From Arthrobacter_E sp041360795 (GTDB lineage: Bacteria > Actinomycetota > Actinomycetes > Actinomycetales > Micrococcaceae), in NCBI RefSeq assembly GCF_041360795.1, contig NZ_JBFUPW010000002.1, forward strand, positions 558,001 through 622,000: a stretch of 64,000 bases of DNA, written 5' to 3'. Shown here piece by piece: positions 26,574 to 34,023 of the stretch. Under the pieces are notes generated by a model. It was given only the letters and a program-made list of their open reading frames with translations. It had not been told where the DNA came from and did not search any database. How positions within the stretch are numbered: the stretch's first letter is position 1; each line of letters begins with the position of its first letter. The position numbers and the translations under genes are program-made.

Positions 26574-26646
26574 GCCCTCGTAGCTCAGGGGATAGAGCAC
26601 GGCTCTCCTAAAGCCGGTGTCGTTGGTTCGAATCCAATCGAGGGCA
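26574..26646 (+). tRNA. tRNA-Arg (anticodon CCT)
   Basis: A 73-base cloverleaf. The acceptor stem GCCCTCG pairs with CGAGGGC. The D-arm sequence GCTC-AGGGGATA-GAGC is standard, and the anticodon stem CGGCT/AGCCG encloses the loop CTCCTAA with CCT at the anticodon. The T-arm is GTTGG-TTCGAAT-CCAAT. The discriminator base is A and CCA is not encoded. It reads AGG codons. Confidence 0.97.
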
Positions 26647-26762
26647 CACAGAGTCCGACGCCGGAACCGCGGCACGCAGCAGCGTGCCGCGGTTCCGTGC
26701 TTTCCGGGTGCGGCCGCACCGGAACACCGCTCCCCAGTGCCGGCTTGCTAGGGTACTGAACC

Positions 26763-27179
26763 ATGAGTTCACCGCACTTCCTCACCGTGTCCGCCGTCTG
26801 TGTCTACGACCAGGAGGGGCGGCTCCTGACGGTCCGGAAGCGCGGCACGGACAAGTTCATGCACCCGGGCGGGAAACCCGAGCCCGGCGAGACCGCGGCG
26901 CAGGCCGCGAGCCGTGAACTCGCGGAGGAGGTCGGCATCAGCATCCGGCCCGAGGATCTCCAGCACCTGGGCACCTGGGACGCGGATGCGGCCAATGAGG
27001 CGGACACCGTCATCAGGGCCAGCGTGTTCAGTGCACCCGGCGCCTGGGAAGCCACGCCTGCCGCGGAGATCGAGGCGATCCGCTGGCTCGACCTGGAGCG
27101 CGAGTGGCCCGGCGATCTCGCGCCTCTGTTGACCGAACACGTCCTCCCGGCGCTCCTCGAAACCCGCGGGGCCCGCTGA
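26763..27179 (+). CDS. Nudix hydrolase
   Basis: A 138-residue pyrophosphohydrolase with a full Nudix box, GGKPEPGETAAQAASRELAE followed by EVGI, at about residues 37-60. Such enzymes hydrolyse a nucleoside diphosphate linked to another moiety. The closest style is the MutT-like small Nudix proteins of actinobacteria, but the substrate is not deducible. It begins about 120 bases after the tRNA and has no strong ribosome site in view; ATG 26763 fits the fold. Confidence 0.92.
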   Translation: MSSPHFLTVSAVCVYDQEGRLLTVRKRGTDKFMHPGGKPEPGETAAQAASRELAEEVGISIRPEDLQHLGTWDADAANEADTVIRASVFSAPGAWEATPAAEIEAIRWLDLEREWPGDLAPLLTEHVLPALLETRGAR

Positions 27180-27243
27180 CCCGACGCAACGCGTCACTGA
27201 CACCGTGTGCCGCAGAGGAAATCCTCCGTTCGCGGTGACCTAT

Positions 27244-27285
27244 GGAAAGGCCTTGGAAACCCTCGTGGTGGCCGGGGCCTTTTCC
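27244..27285 (+). terminator. Possible terminator after the Nudix gene
   Basis: GGAAAGGCC and GGCCTTTTCC can pair across a loop of about 23 bases that has its own complementarity, and the 3' side ends TTTTCC. It lies about 65 bases after the stop. The long loop makes this uncertain. Confidence 0.35.
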
Positions 27286-27565
27286 TTGTCCTGAGGCCCG
27301 GGAGGCCCGCTCCCCCGCCACCTGTCATCATGGTGAATTCAGTTCTTCAAGAATTCCGGCATGCGAGATTTCGCTCCCGTGCGACGTTCAGCCCCAGGTC
27401 CGAGGGCGGTCCAGGTATTGCTCAGACGCGGCTCCTGCCATTCCGAAAACACCCGCGTGTGGACACTTATTGACACTGATTTACCAAGATGTCAACGTTT
27501 GTGATGTCAGTTCCAACACCCTTTGAGAGAAATCTCTTGGTTCATTCACTCCTAAGGAATCTGTC
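27286..27565 (+). promoter_or_regulatory. Upstream region of the large secreted protein gene
   Basis: About 280 bases without a gene. TTGACA at 27470-27475 is mirrored by TGTCAA at 27490-27495, forming an inverted repeat 14 bases apart; the -10 that would go with it (CAACGT at 27493) is weak. The region is AT-richer than its neighbours from 27470 to 27560, as expected for a promoter and leader. The coding start follows a CTAAGGAATCTGTC ribosome site. Confidence 0.4.
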
Positions 27566-29122
27566 ATGACCTCATCACCGCACTCTCACGCCTCTTTGCG
27601 ATGGCAGCAAGGACGGCGCCTCGGCGCCGTCACCGCCGTCGTGGCGCTCACCACCGTGAGCGCCGGCCTCTCGCCCGCCGTCGCCGACACCCCGTCGCCG
27701 TCCTCCGCCTCCTCCGCCCCCGTCTCGGTGTCCTTTACAGGGAAGAATGCCGTGACCTGGGGCGGCAGCTCCGCCGCCTACCCCTCCAACCCAGGCCCCA
27801 ACTACGGTTACGTGCCGAACGATGTGCAGCTCGGATCCGCGAGCACGACGATCGGCGGAGCATCCGTGGCGCTCTCCAGCCTGGTCCGGCTGGACTCCGG
27901 TGGTCTGCTGACCAGCATCAGCCAAGCAGGCTCGGCCCAGGACTCCCGTGGCGCGTCAGGGGCGCTCGGGCAGAACTTCACCTTCACCACCACCGGCGAT
28001 CCGTCTCAGGCTGCCCATATCGACCTGATCAAGGCCGGCGCGGGATCCACGATCCCGGCGGGCCTCGTGGACAGCGTCACGCTCGACCTCGGCGCTTTCT
28101 CCTCCGAGACCAGCTTCGTCAACGGCCGGCTGCAGGACCCCGACGGCGTCGGCGGCCCGGGCCGCTACCGCGTGGGCCAGGCGGATGTCACCGTGAAGTC
28201 CTCCGCCGTGAAGAACGCGGCGGCACAGCTGTACAACGGTCTGGGCGCCGTGGACCGGAAGATCGAGCAGATCGTCAATCAGGGCGTGCCGCTGAACAAG
28301 CTCAACGGGCTGCTCGGCGTCGTCCTTCCGACGCCCACGCTGACCGTCCAGAGCAACACGCGCGACAAGGTGTTCGCGAAGCTGCTGGCCCAGCCGCTCA
28401 CGTCCAAGAACAAGCTCGTCACCATCGATCTCTCCACCGGCACCGTCAAGGTCCACCTGGATCAGCTCGCGTCCGGCGGGCTGAACTCGCAGAGCCCGAA
28501 CAAGGAGCTCATCGACTCCAAGGACTACCCGCTGATCGCGCAGACGGTCCACGATCTGATGCATGACGCGACCAACATCGCCGTCGGCGCGGTGGAGAAC
28601 TCGCTCGACGCCGTGAAGATCAAGCTCAGCTGGGTCGGTCCGCTCCTGCTCAGCCCCAACGGACTCAACATCACCTGGAGCTTCACCCTGAAGCAGGCGG
28701 CGACCGGCACGCTCCCGGCCCCGGTCAACAACAGCAGCGGACTGCTCGGCGGAGTGGTCGGCAGCCTCGTGACCACGCTCGCCAAGTCCGCCAATGTGGT
28801 GGGCACGGTCTTCCGCCCGGTCTACAACCTGGTGATCGCCAACGCCGGCGACGGGGTGTTCGATCTGCTGATCAACCAGATCAAGTTCGGGTTCACCTCC
28901 ACCGTGGTGAACATGCTCCAGCCGGTCTTCACCGCGGCCACCCAGGTGGTCTCCGTGAAGGTCAACAGCCAGAGCACCGAAACCTGCACCCCTGCGGGCG
29001 GCGCCCCGGTGCCGAGCTCGCATTCGCTCTCGGCCCTGAGCCTGTCCTTCCTGAAGTCCGCCGACGGCGCACGTCTGGACCTGGGCAAGTCCTCCGCGAA
29101 GGCGACCCCGGCCGGCTGCTGA
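27566..29122 (+). CDS. Large secreted protein, probably of the choice-of-anchor G type
   Basis: 518 residues with a Sec signal (RRLGAVTAVVALTTVSAGLS, cleavage near AVADT at about 40). The mature chain is long, glycine/serine/valine-rich and beta-strand-like. It has a Gly/Asn-rich start (SSAAYPSNPGPNYGYVPND), a middle helical segment (KIEQIVNQGVPLNKLNGLLG) and few cysteines. This resembles actinobacterial surface proteins annotated as choice-of-anchor G, but I could not confirm that by search. No LPXTG or membrane anchor is visible at the C-terminus (SAKATPAGC). It stands alone, ended by a strong terminator at 29140. Confidence 0.75.
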   Translation: MTSSPHSHASLRWQQGRRLGAVTAVVALTTVSAGLSPAVADTPSPSSASSAPVSVSFTGKNAVTWGGSSAAYPSNPGPNYGYVPNDVQLGSASTTIGGASVALSSLVRLDSGGLLTSISQAGSAQDSRGASGALGQNFTFTTTGDPSQAAHIDLIKAGAGSTIPAGLVDSVTLDLGAFSSETSFVNGRLQDPDGVGGPGRYRVGQADVTVKSSAVKNAAAQLYNGLGAVDRKIEQIVNQGVPLNKLNGLLGVVLPTPTLTVQSNTRDKVFAKLLAQPLTSKNKLVTIDLSTGTVKVHLDQLASGGLNSQSPNKELIDSKDYPLIAQTVHDLMHDATNIAVGAVENSLDAVKIKLSWVGPLLLSPNGLNITWSFTLKQAATGTLPAPVNNSSGLLGGVVGSLVTTLAKSANVVGTVFRPVYNLVIANAGDGVFDLLINQIKFGFTSTVVNMLQPVFTAATQVVSVKVNSQSTETCTPAGGAPVPSSHSLSALSLSFLKSADGARLDLGKSSAKATPAGC

Positions 29123-29139
29123 CCGCTGCCAGCACCACC

Positions 29140-29173
29140 CGAGGGTGTGCCGTCACCGGACGGCACACCCTCG
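29140..29173 (+). terminator. Strong hairpin terminator
   Basis: A perfect 14-base-pair stem (CGAGGGTGTGCCGT and complement) with a six-base loop, 17 bases after the stop of the secreted-protein gene. No T-run. Confidence 0.8.
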
Positions 29174-29228
29174 GCGTGTCCGCCGCCTGGCAGGCCGCCA
29201 GGCTCCTCAGAACCTTCCAGGAGGAACG

Positions 29229-30599
29229 GTGACCCGGAAGACCAAGCTCCTTCTCGCCCTCGCTGTCGCAGTGCTCGTCTTCCTCGGCGGGTGGGCCGGG
29301 GGAACCCTCGCGGCACCCGGCCGGACCGCTTCCGCGGAACCTGCGCCGGCGTCGTCGCCCTCCTCCGGGGCCGGCCCAGCGGCGCCGGAGTGCGGCGACG
29401 GCGCCAAGACCCTCACCCACCGGTTCCCGGCCGGCAGCTCCTGGACCATGTGCTGGAGCGTCGATCCCCAGCAGGGCCTCACCCTCTCCAAGGTGGGCTA
29501 CACGGCGCCGGGCCAGGAGACGCTGCCGGTCGTCCAGGAGATCTCGCTCTCGCAGCTGGAGGTCCCCTATGACACCGGCGTCCGCACCACCAAGGACATC
29601 ACCGAGCACGGCTTCGGCGGGCGGAACATGAAGACGCTCGGCTCCGCCGAATGCGCCGGCACGAGGGTCGCGACGACGCTGCCCGATTTCGGCTCCGGAG
29701 CGGTCGGCGGCTCGGAGACCCGTGAGGTGCTCTGCACGGAAGAGGTCGACGCCGGCCTGGGCCGCCGCAGCGAATACACCGGCAGCCCTGTCGCCCAGCG
29801 TGGCCGCTCCTTCGAGATCAGCACACTCTCGGTGGTGGGCTGGTACGAATACCTCTCCCTGTACAGCTTCGGCGAAGACGGAAGCATCACCCCGCGCCTC
29901 GGCGCCACCGGCGATCTCTCCCCGGAGGACTACTCCCACGACGCCGAGCACGGCTCTCCCGTCGGCCCGGGCGCCGCAGAGGGCGCCACGAGCCACAGCC
30001 ACAACGCGGTCTGGCGGATCCACTGGGGACTGCCGGGGAACCAGAGCGTCCAGGAGTACAACGCGGACTTCACGGGACAGCGCGGCAAGGACGCGGCGAT
30101 TGTGAACGGCACCTTCACCCCGCTCGCCACCGAGACCCAGCGGCTGCGGGACGACCGCCGCTGGTGGCGTGTCCTGGGCGGCGCCAGGAACCCGGACGGC
30201 CATCAGGTGTCCTACCGCATCCAGCTCGACCAGAGCGACGGCTACACCCCGCACAGCCATGGCGACCACGCCGGCCAGGCCGGACCCGGTGCTGGCGATG
30301 CGGCCTTCGGTTATGACGTGGCGTTCACCCGGTTCAAAGACTGTGAGCGGTACGCCACCCAGAACCTGTCCGCAGGCTGCCCCTCCGCCGGGATCCCTCA
30401 GTTCGTGTCCGGGGAGAAGCTCGACGACGTCGTCTCCTGGGTGGCCGTCTCCTATCACCATGTGCCGCGCGACGAGGATCAGAGTCCCATGGACGTGCAC
30501 TGGCAGGGCTTCTCCCTCCAGCCGCGGGACGCGTTCAGCCAGAACCCCCTCACGCCGCCGGAACGGTCCACCGTGAACGGCAAACCCACGGCCAAGTGA
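29229..30599 (+). CDS. Membrane-anchored copper-amine-oxidase-like protein, short, altered cofactor motif
   Basis: 456 residues with an N-terminal signal-anchor helix (LLLALAVAVLVFLGGWAGG) and a Pro/Ser-rich linker. The rest aligns by eye with the catalytic domain of copper amine oxidases such as Arthrobacter globiformis AGAO. VVGWYEYLSLYSFGEDGSI corresponds to the TPQ loop, with Tyr206 at the TPQ position. His256-x-His258 (SHSHNAV) matches the first copper ligands, and His411 (HHVPRDED) the third. Asp123 is at the catalytic-base position, and GFSLQP...NPL closes the match. The Asn that normally precedes TPQ is Trp (WYEY instead of NYDY). Typical CAOs are about 640 residues with N2/N3 domains, absent here. 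Activity is uncertain. AGGAGGAACG precedes the GTG start. Confidence 0.75.
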   Translation: MTRKTKLLLALAVAVLVFLGGWAGGTLAAPGRTASAEPAPASSPSSGAGPAAPECGDGAKTLTHRFPAGSSWTMCWSVDPQQGLTLSKVGYTAPGQETLPVVQEISLSQLEVPYDTGVRTTKDITEHGFGGRNMKTLGSAECAGTRVATTLPDFGSGAVGGSETREVLCTEEVDAGLGRRSEYTGSPVAQRGRSFEISTLSVVGWYEYLSLYSFGEDGSITPRLGATGDLSPEDYSHDAEHGSPVGPGAAEGATSHSHNAVWRIHWGLPGNQSVQEYNADFTGQRGKDAAIVNGTFTPLATETQRLRDDRRWWRVLGGARNPDGHQVSYRIQLDQSDGYTPHSHGDHAGQAGPGAGDAAFGYDVAFTRFKDCERYATQNLSAGCPSAGIPQFVSGEKLDDVVSWVAVSYHHVPRDEDQSPMDVHWQGFSLQPRDAFSQNPLTPPERSTVNGKPTAK

Positions 30600-30612
30600 C
30601 GCTGCGAACCGC

Positions 30613-32574
30613 TCAGCTTCGTGAGGGCGTGCCGCCCTCCCCGTCCTCCGACGACGGCGCCCCGAGGTCCTGACCGGCTTCAGTCAGTGCGTCGTGGGCC
30701 TCGGCGAACTGCGTGGTGTACAGCTCGGCGTAGCGTCGACCGGCGCTGAGCAGTTCGGTGTGAGTTCCCCGCTCGACGATCCGGCCTCCCTCGACCACCA
30801 GGATCTGGTCGGCGTCCCGGATCGTGGAGAGCCGGTGAGCGATCACGACGGCGGTCCGCCCGCTCAGCGCGGCCGCGAGTGCCTCCTGCACGGCGGCTTC
30901 GTTCGCGGAGTCCAGGGCGGCGGTCGCTTCGTCGAGGATGACGACGCGCGGGCCGGCCACCAGGAGCCTCGCAATCGTCAGCCGCTGGCGTTCGCCGCCG
31001 GAAAGACGGTAGCCCCGCTCCCCCACCACGGTGTCCAGGCCGTCGGGCAGGGACCGGACCATGTCCTCGAGCCGGGCCTGGCGGAGGGCGTCCCAGAGCT
31101 CGTCATCGCTCGCATCCGGCCGCGGCAGGCGGAGGTTCGAACCGATGGTCTCGTGGAACAGATGGCCGTCCTGCGTCACCATCCCGACGCCCTGCCGCAG
31201 CGAATCGAAGCTCAGTTCACGGACGTCGACGCCCTCGCCGGGCCGGACGCCGCCCAGCAGCACCGCTCCCGCGTCGACGTCGTACAGCCGTGCGAGCAGC
31301 TGTGCCACGGTGGACTTGCCGGCGCCGGACGAGCCGACCAGCGCCACGGTCTGCCCCGGTTCGGCGCGGAAGCTCAGACCGTGCAGCACCTCCTCGCCAC
31401 CCCGGGAGTCCAGCACCGCCACATCCTCCAGCGAGGCGAGGGACACCTGCTCGGCGGAGGGGTAGGAGAACCGGACGTCCTTGAACTCGACGGCGAGTGC
31501 CCCCGTGGGCAGCGTCCGCGGCTGCTCGACCTCGCGGATGATGGGCCGGAGGTCCAGGACCTCGAAGACGCGCTCGAAACTCACGAGCGCGCTCATGATC
31601 TCGACGCGTGCGTTGCTGAGGCCGGTGAGCGGCACGTACAGACGCGTGAGGAGCAGTGCCAGCACGACGACGTCGCCCGCTCCCAGCGTCCCGTGCAGCG
31701 CCAGCCAGCCACCGACGCCGTAGACGAGGGCCAGCGCGAGCGCGGAGACGAGCGTCAGGCTCGTGACGAACGTGAACTGGAGCATGGCGGCCCGGACGCC
31801 GATGTCCCGGACCCGATGCGCGCGGGCTTCGAACTCCCGGGACTCGTCCGCGGGACGGCCGAAGAGTTTGATGAGGGTCGCGCCGGGCGCGGAGAACCGT
31901 TCCGTCATCTGGGTGCCCATGGAGGCGTTCTGGGCGGCGGCTTCACGGCGCAGTGCGGCCAGCCGTCCGCCCATGAGCCGCGCGGGCACCAGGAACAGCG
32001 GGAGGAGGACCAGCGCGAGGAGGGTGACGAGCCAGGATTTGTCGAGCATGACCACGAGCGTCAGCGTCAGGGAGACCAGGTTGCTGACCACCGAGGACAG
32101 CGTTCCGGCGAAGGCCGCCTGCGCGCCGACCACGTCATTGTTCAGACGGCTGACGAGGGCTCCCGTGCGGGTCCTGGTGAAGAACGCGACCGGCATGCGC
32201 TGCACATGGTCGAAGACCGCGGTGCGGAGGTCCAGGATGACGTCCTCGCCGATCGTCGCGGAGAACCACCGGACCAGCAGCCCGACGCCCGCCTCGGCCA
32301 CGGCGACGACCGCGATGAGCACCGCGAGCCGCACCACGAGGTCCACGTCCCGGCCCGCGACGATCGCATCGACGACCTGCCCCGCGAGCAGCGGCGTGGC
32401 CACGGCCAGGAAGGCCGCCACGATGGACAGCAGGATGAATCCGGTCAGGCGCGCGCGGTGCGGGACGGCGAACGCCAGGACGCGGCGGATGGTCTCCCGG
32501 GAGAAGGGGCGCCGGCCTTCCTGCGCGCGGGAAAGGTTGTAAAGGGAGCTCATCGCCGCCCGGTCCATACTCAT
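30613..32574 (-). CDS. ABC exporter, fused permease and ATPase (multidrug/lipid type)
   Basis: A 653-residue half-transporter. Residues about 30-350 form an ABC type-1 membrane domain with six helices (LTGFILLSIVAAFLAVATPLLAG is helix 1). The ATPase domain follows with Walker A GSSGAGKST, the signature LSGGERQR, Walker B VVILDEATAALD and the switch histidine AHRLSTIRDA. Such proteins work as homo- or heterodimers exporting drugs, lipids or peptides. GAGGAGGAC seven bases upstream supports the ATG start. The leader contains a hairpin followed by a T-run (see 32639-32682). It converges with the amine-oxidase-like gene, 13 bases apart. No substrate clue. Confidence 0.92.
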   Translation of the reverse strand: MSMDRAAMSSLYNLSRAQEGRRPFSRETIRRVLAFAVPHRARLTGFILLSIVAAFLAVATPLLAGQVVDAIVAGRDVDLVVRLAVLIAVVAVAEAGVGLLVRWFSATIGEDVILDLRTAVFDHVQRMPVAFFTRTRTGALVSRLNNDVVGAQAAFAGTLSSVVSNLVSLTLTLVVMLDKSWLVTLLALVLLPLFLVPARLMGGRLAALRREAAAQNASMGTQMTERFSAPGATLIKLFGRPADESREFEARAHRVRDIGVRAAMLQFTFVTSLTLVSALALALVYGVGGWLALHGTLGAGDVVVLALLLTRLYVPLTGLSNARVEIMSALVSFERVFEVLDLRPIIREVEQPRTLPTGALAVEFKDVRFSYPSAEQVSLASLEDVAVLDSRGGEEVLHGLSFRAEPGQTVALVGSSGAGKSTVAQLLARLYDVDAGAVLLGGVRPGEGVDVRELSFDSLRQGVGMVTQDGHLFHETIGSNLRLPRPDASDDELWDALRQARLEDMVRSLPDGLDTVVGERGYRLSGGERQRLTIARLLVAGPRVVILDEATAALDSANEAAVQEALAAALSGRTAVVIAHRLSTIRDADQILVVEGGRIVERGTHTELLSAGRRYAELYTTQFAEAHDALTEAGQDLGAPSSEDGEGGTPSRS

Positions 32575-32638
32575 GGCTTGTCCTCCTCGGACGTGATCCG
32601 GCGGCCTGGTTCCGCGGTGAGGCCGTTCCGGGACAGGG

Positions 32639-32682
32639 AAAAACCCGCCGCTCCGAACTTGGGGGGTATCCGGCGCGGCGGG
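32639..32682 (-). terminator. Attenuator-like terminator in the ABC exporter leader
   Basis: Read on the minus strand, CCCGCCGC and GCGGCGGG form an 8-base-pair stem with a 23-base loop, followed directly by five Ts (plus-strand A-run at 32639-32643). It lies about 65 bases upstream of the exporter start, so it is inside the leader and could stop transcription before the gene. Confidence 0.5.
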
Positions 32683-32799
32683 CTCCGGGCAAAAACTCTA
32701 ACAGAGGCCCGAGAGGCCGCGCAAAGGTCACTGCGGGGCGGGCCATCGCTCCCGAGGCCTGGGGCCCGAACTAGTCAGTACGCGAACCTTTACCAAACG

Positions 32800-32812
32800 G
32801 TGATCTGATCAC
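32800..32812. promoter_or_regulatory. Palindromic operator candidate between the exporter and the small-RNA candidate
   Basis: GTGATC-T-GATCAC is a perfect 13-base palindrome in the about 90-base gap between the two divergent transcripts, of the kind bound by dimeric repressors. No regulator gene is adjacent. Confidence 0.35.
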
Positions 32813-32848
32813 GGATGTGTTTTGTACAGAACCTGGGATAATAGAAAA

Positions 32849-32935
32849 CGTGTGATCGTGGCGTCTGGGGAGGCGCTCACACATTGGGGGGATGAGCGGC
32901 GGCGAACCGGGGGGTTCGCCACCGCTCAGCCTTTT
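32849..32935 (+). ncRNA. Candidate small RNA or attenuated leader (two hairpins and intrinsic terminator)
   Basis: An extended -10 promoter (TG, one base, then GATAAT at 32837-32842) predicts a start near 32849. Hairpin 1 (32850-32882) closes with GTGTGA/TCACAC and an inner GCG/CGC. Hairpin 2 (32893-32928) has a 15-base-pair stem with one mismatch, TGAGCGG-c-GGCGAACC, and a GGGG loop, followed by GCCTTTT. The predicted RNA is about 87 bases. No convincing protein frame overlaps it. It lies about 305 bases upstream of the aquaporin gene, so it may be an independent small RNA or the attenuated leader of that gene. No known RNA family is recognised. Confidence 0.4.
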
Positions 32936-33239
32936 AACGGCCCTCTCACGCTTCGGAAAAGGCTCCCGGGAGTCTCCGTCAGGTCATGCTGGAAACAGGT
33001 TTGTGACCTGTTTGACGTCAGATCGTCAGTTACCTGCGGCAGAGCTCCCTCTCCCCGCGCCCGCCGGCCACGCCACTCTCTGGCCGTTCGCACCGCACGT
33101 GGGCCCCCGGAACAGTCACAACCGCCCACTTACGGCTCGTGGCGGCATCACCCTCCAGTGATTATTGGTCCAGACCTCGGCGATCCCTAGCATGGGCATG
33201 TTATCCACCCTTTATTGTGAGTTATTCGAAAGAGGAAAC

Positions 33240-33992
33240 ATGTCTGAGTCAATGACGACTGCTGCTCCCTCCGTGGCCGCCAAGCTCGGGGCCGAGATCG
33301 TCGGCACGTTCTTCCTGGTCTTCGGTGTCATCGGCACCGCGCTCTTCACCGCAGGATTCGCCGCCGGCGAGGGCGGCCTCAACGTCGGCTTCCTCGGGGT
33401 CGCCCTGGCGCTGGGGCTCTCCGTGATCATCGGGGCGTTCGCGTTCGGCCCGATCTCCGGCGGCCATTTCAACCCGGCCGTGACGCTCGGACTCGCGGCG
33501 GCGGGACGGTTCGCGTGGAAGGACGTCGCGGCCTACCTGGTGGCGCAGGTCATCGGCGCCGTCCTGGGCGCGACCGCCCTGGTCGCCATCCTCGCCGGCG
33601 GCAAGGACGACGCCCTTGCCGCCGCCCAGAAGGGTGGCTTCGCCTCCACCGGCTGGGGCGCGCTGTCGCCCGGTGGCTACAACGCGGCGTCGTTCTTCAT
33701 CGCCGAGATCGTCGCGACCGCCCTGTTCGTCACCGTCATCCTCGCCGTCACGGGCAAACGCGGCGCAGGGAAGCTGGCGCCGCTGGCCATTGGGCTCACC
33801 CTGGTGGTCATCGCCCTTCTCGCCATCCCCGTGACGAACGGCTCCTTCAATCCGGCCCGCTCCATCGCCACGGCCGTCTACGGCGGCCCTGCCGCGCTGG
33901 CGCAGCTCTGGGCCTCGATCGTGGCGCCGATCGCCGGCGGCCTGATCGCCGGGTTCGCCCACAAGGCCCTGTTCGAGGGTGAGGCGAAGTAA
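33240..33992 (+). CDS. aqpZ: Aquaporin / MIP-family channel (AqpZ-like)
   Basis: A 250-residue channel of the MIP family with six helices. Both half-helix signatures are present: GGHFNPAVTLGL and NGSFNPARSIATAVYGG. The residues around the second loop (NPARS, with a Ser/Ile neighbourhood) fit water-selective AqpZ rather than glycerol facilitators, which is an inference. AAAGAGGAAAC precedes ATG 33240; a longer reading from 33165 lacks similarity. The upstream 200 bases (32936-33239) hold a small hairpin (AACAGGT with ACCTGTT, 32994-33013) and an AT-rich patch near 33210. Confidence 0.93.
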   Translation: MSESMTTAAPSVAAKLGAEIVGTFFLVFGVIGTALFTAGFAAGEGGLNVGFLGVALALGLSVIIGAFAFGPISGGHFNPAVTLGLAAAGRFAWKDVAAYLVAQVIGAVLGATALVAILAGGKDDALAAAQKGGFASTGWGALSPGGYNAASFFIAEIVATALFVTVILAVTGKRGAGKLAPLAIGLTLVVIALLAIPVTNGSFNPARSIATAVYGGPAALAQLWASIVAPIAGGLIAGFAHKALFEGEAK

Positions 33993-34023
33993 CGACCGGC
34001 GGATCCGCCTGTCGGGTGCCAGG

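Noticed and set aside
32135..32746. A 203-codon minus-strand frame starting in the exporter leader
   Set aside because: It overlaps the exporter gene out of frame; its start has only a poorly placed GGGAG and it shows no family resemblance.
32850..32928. Possible 6C-type RNA on the minus strand (C-rich loops)
   Set aside because: The reverse strand loops are C-rich, which recalls the actinobacterial 6C RNA, but the promoter and T-tailed terminator point to the plus strand, and the second hairpin does not have the expected six-C loop.
32822..33190. A 122-codon open frame over the small-RNA candidate
   Set aside because: It lacks a ribosome site, has composition unlike its neighbours and would have to translate through two strong hairpins and a terminator.
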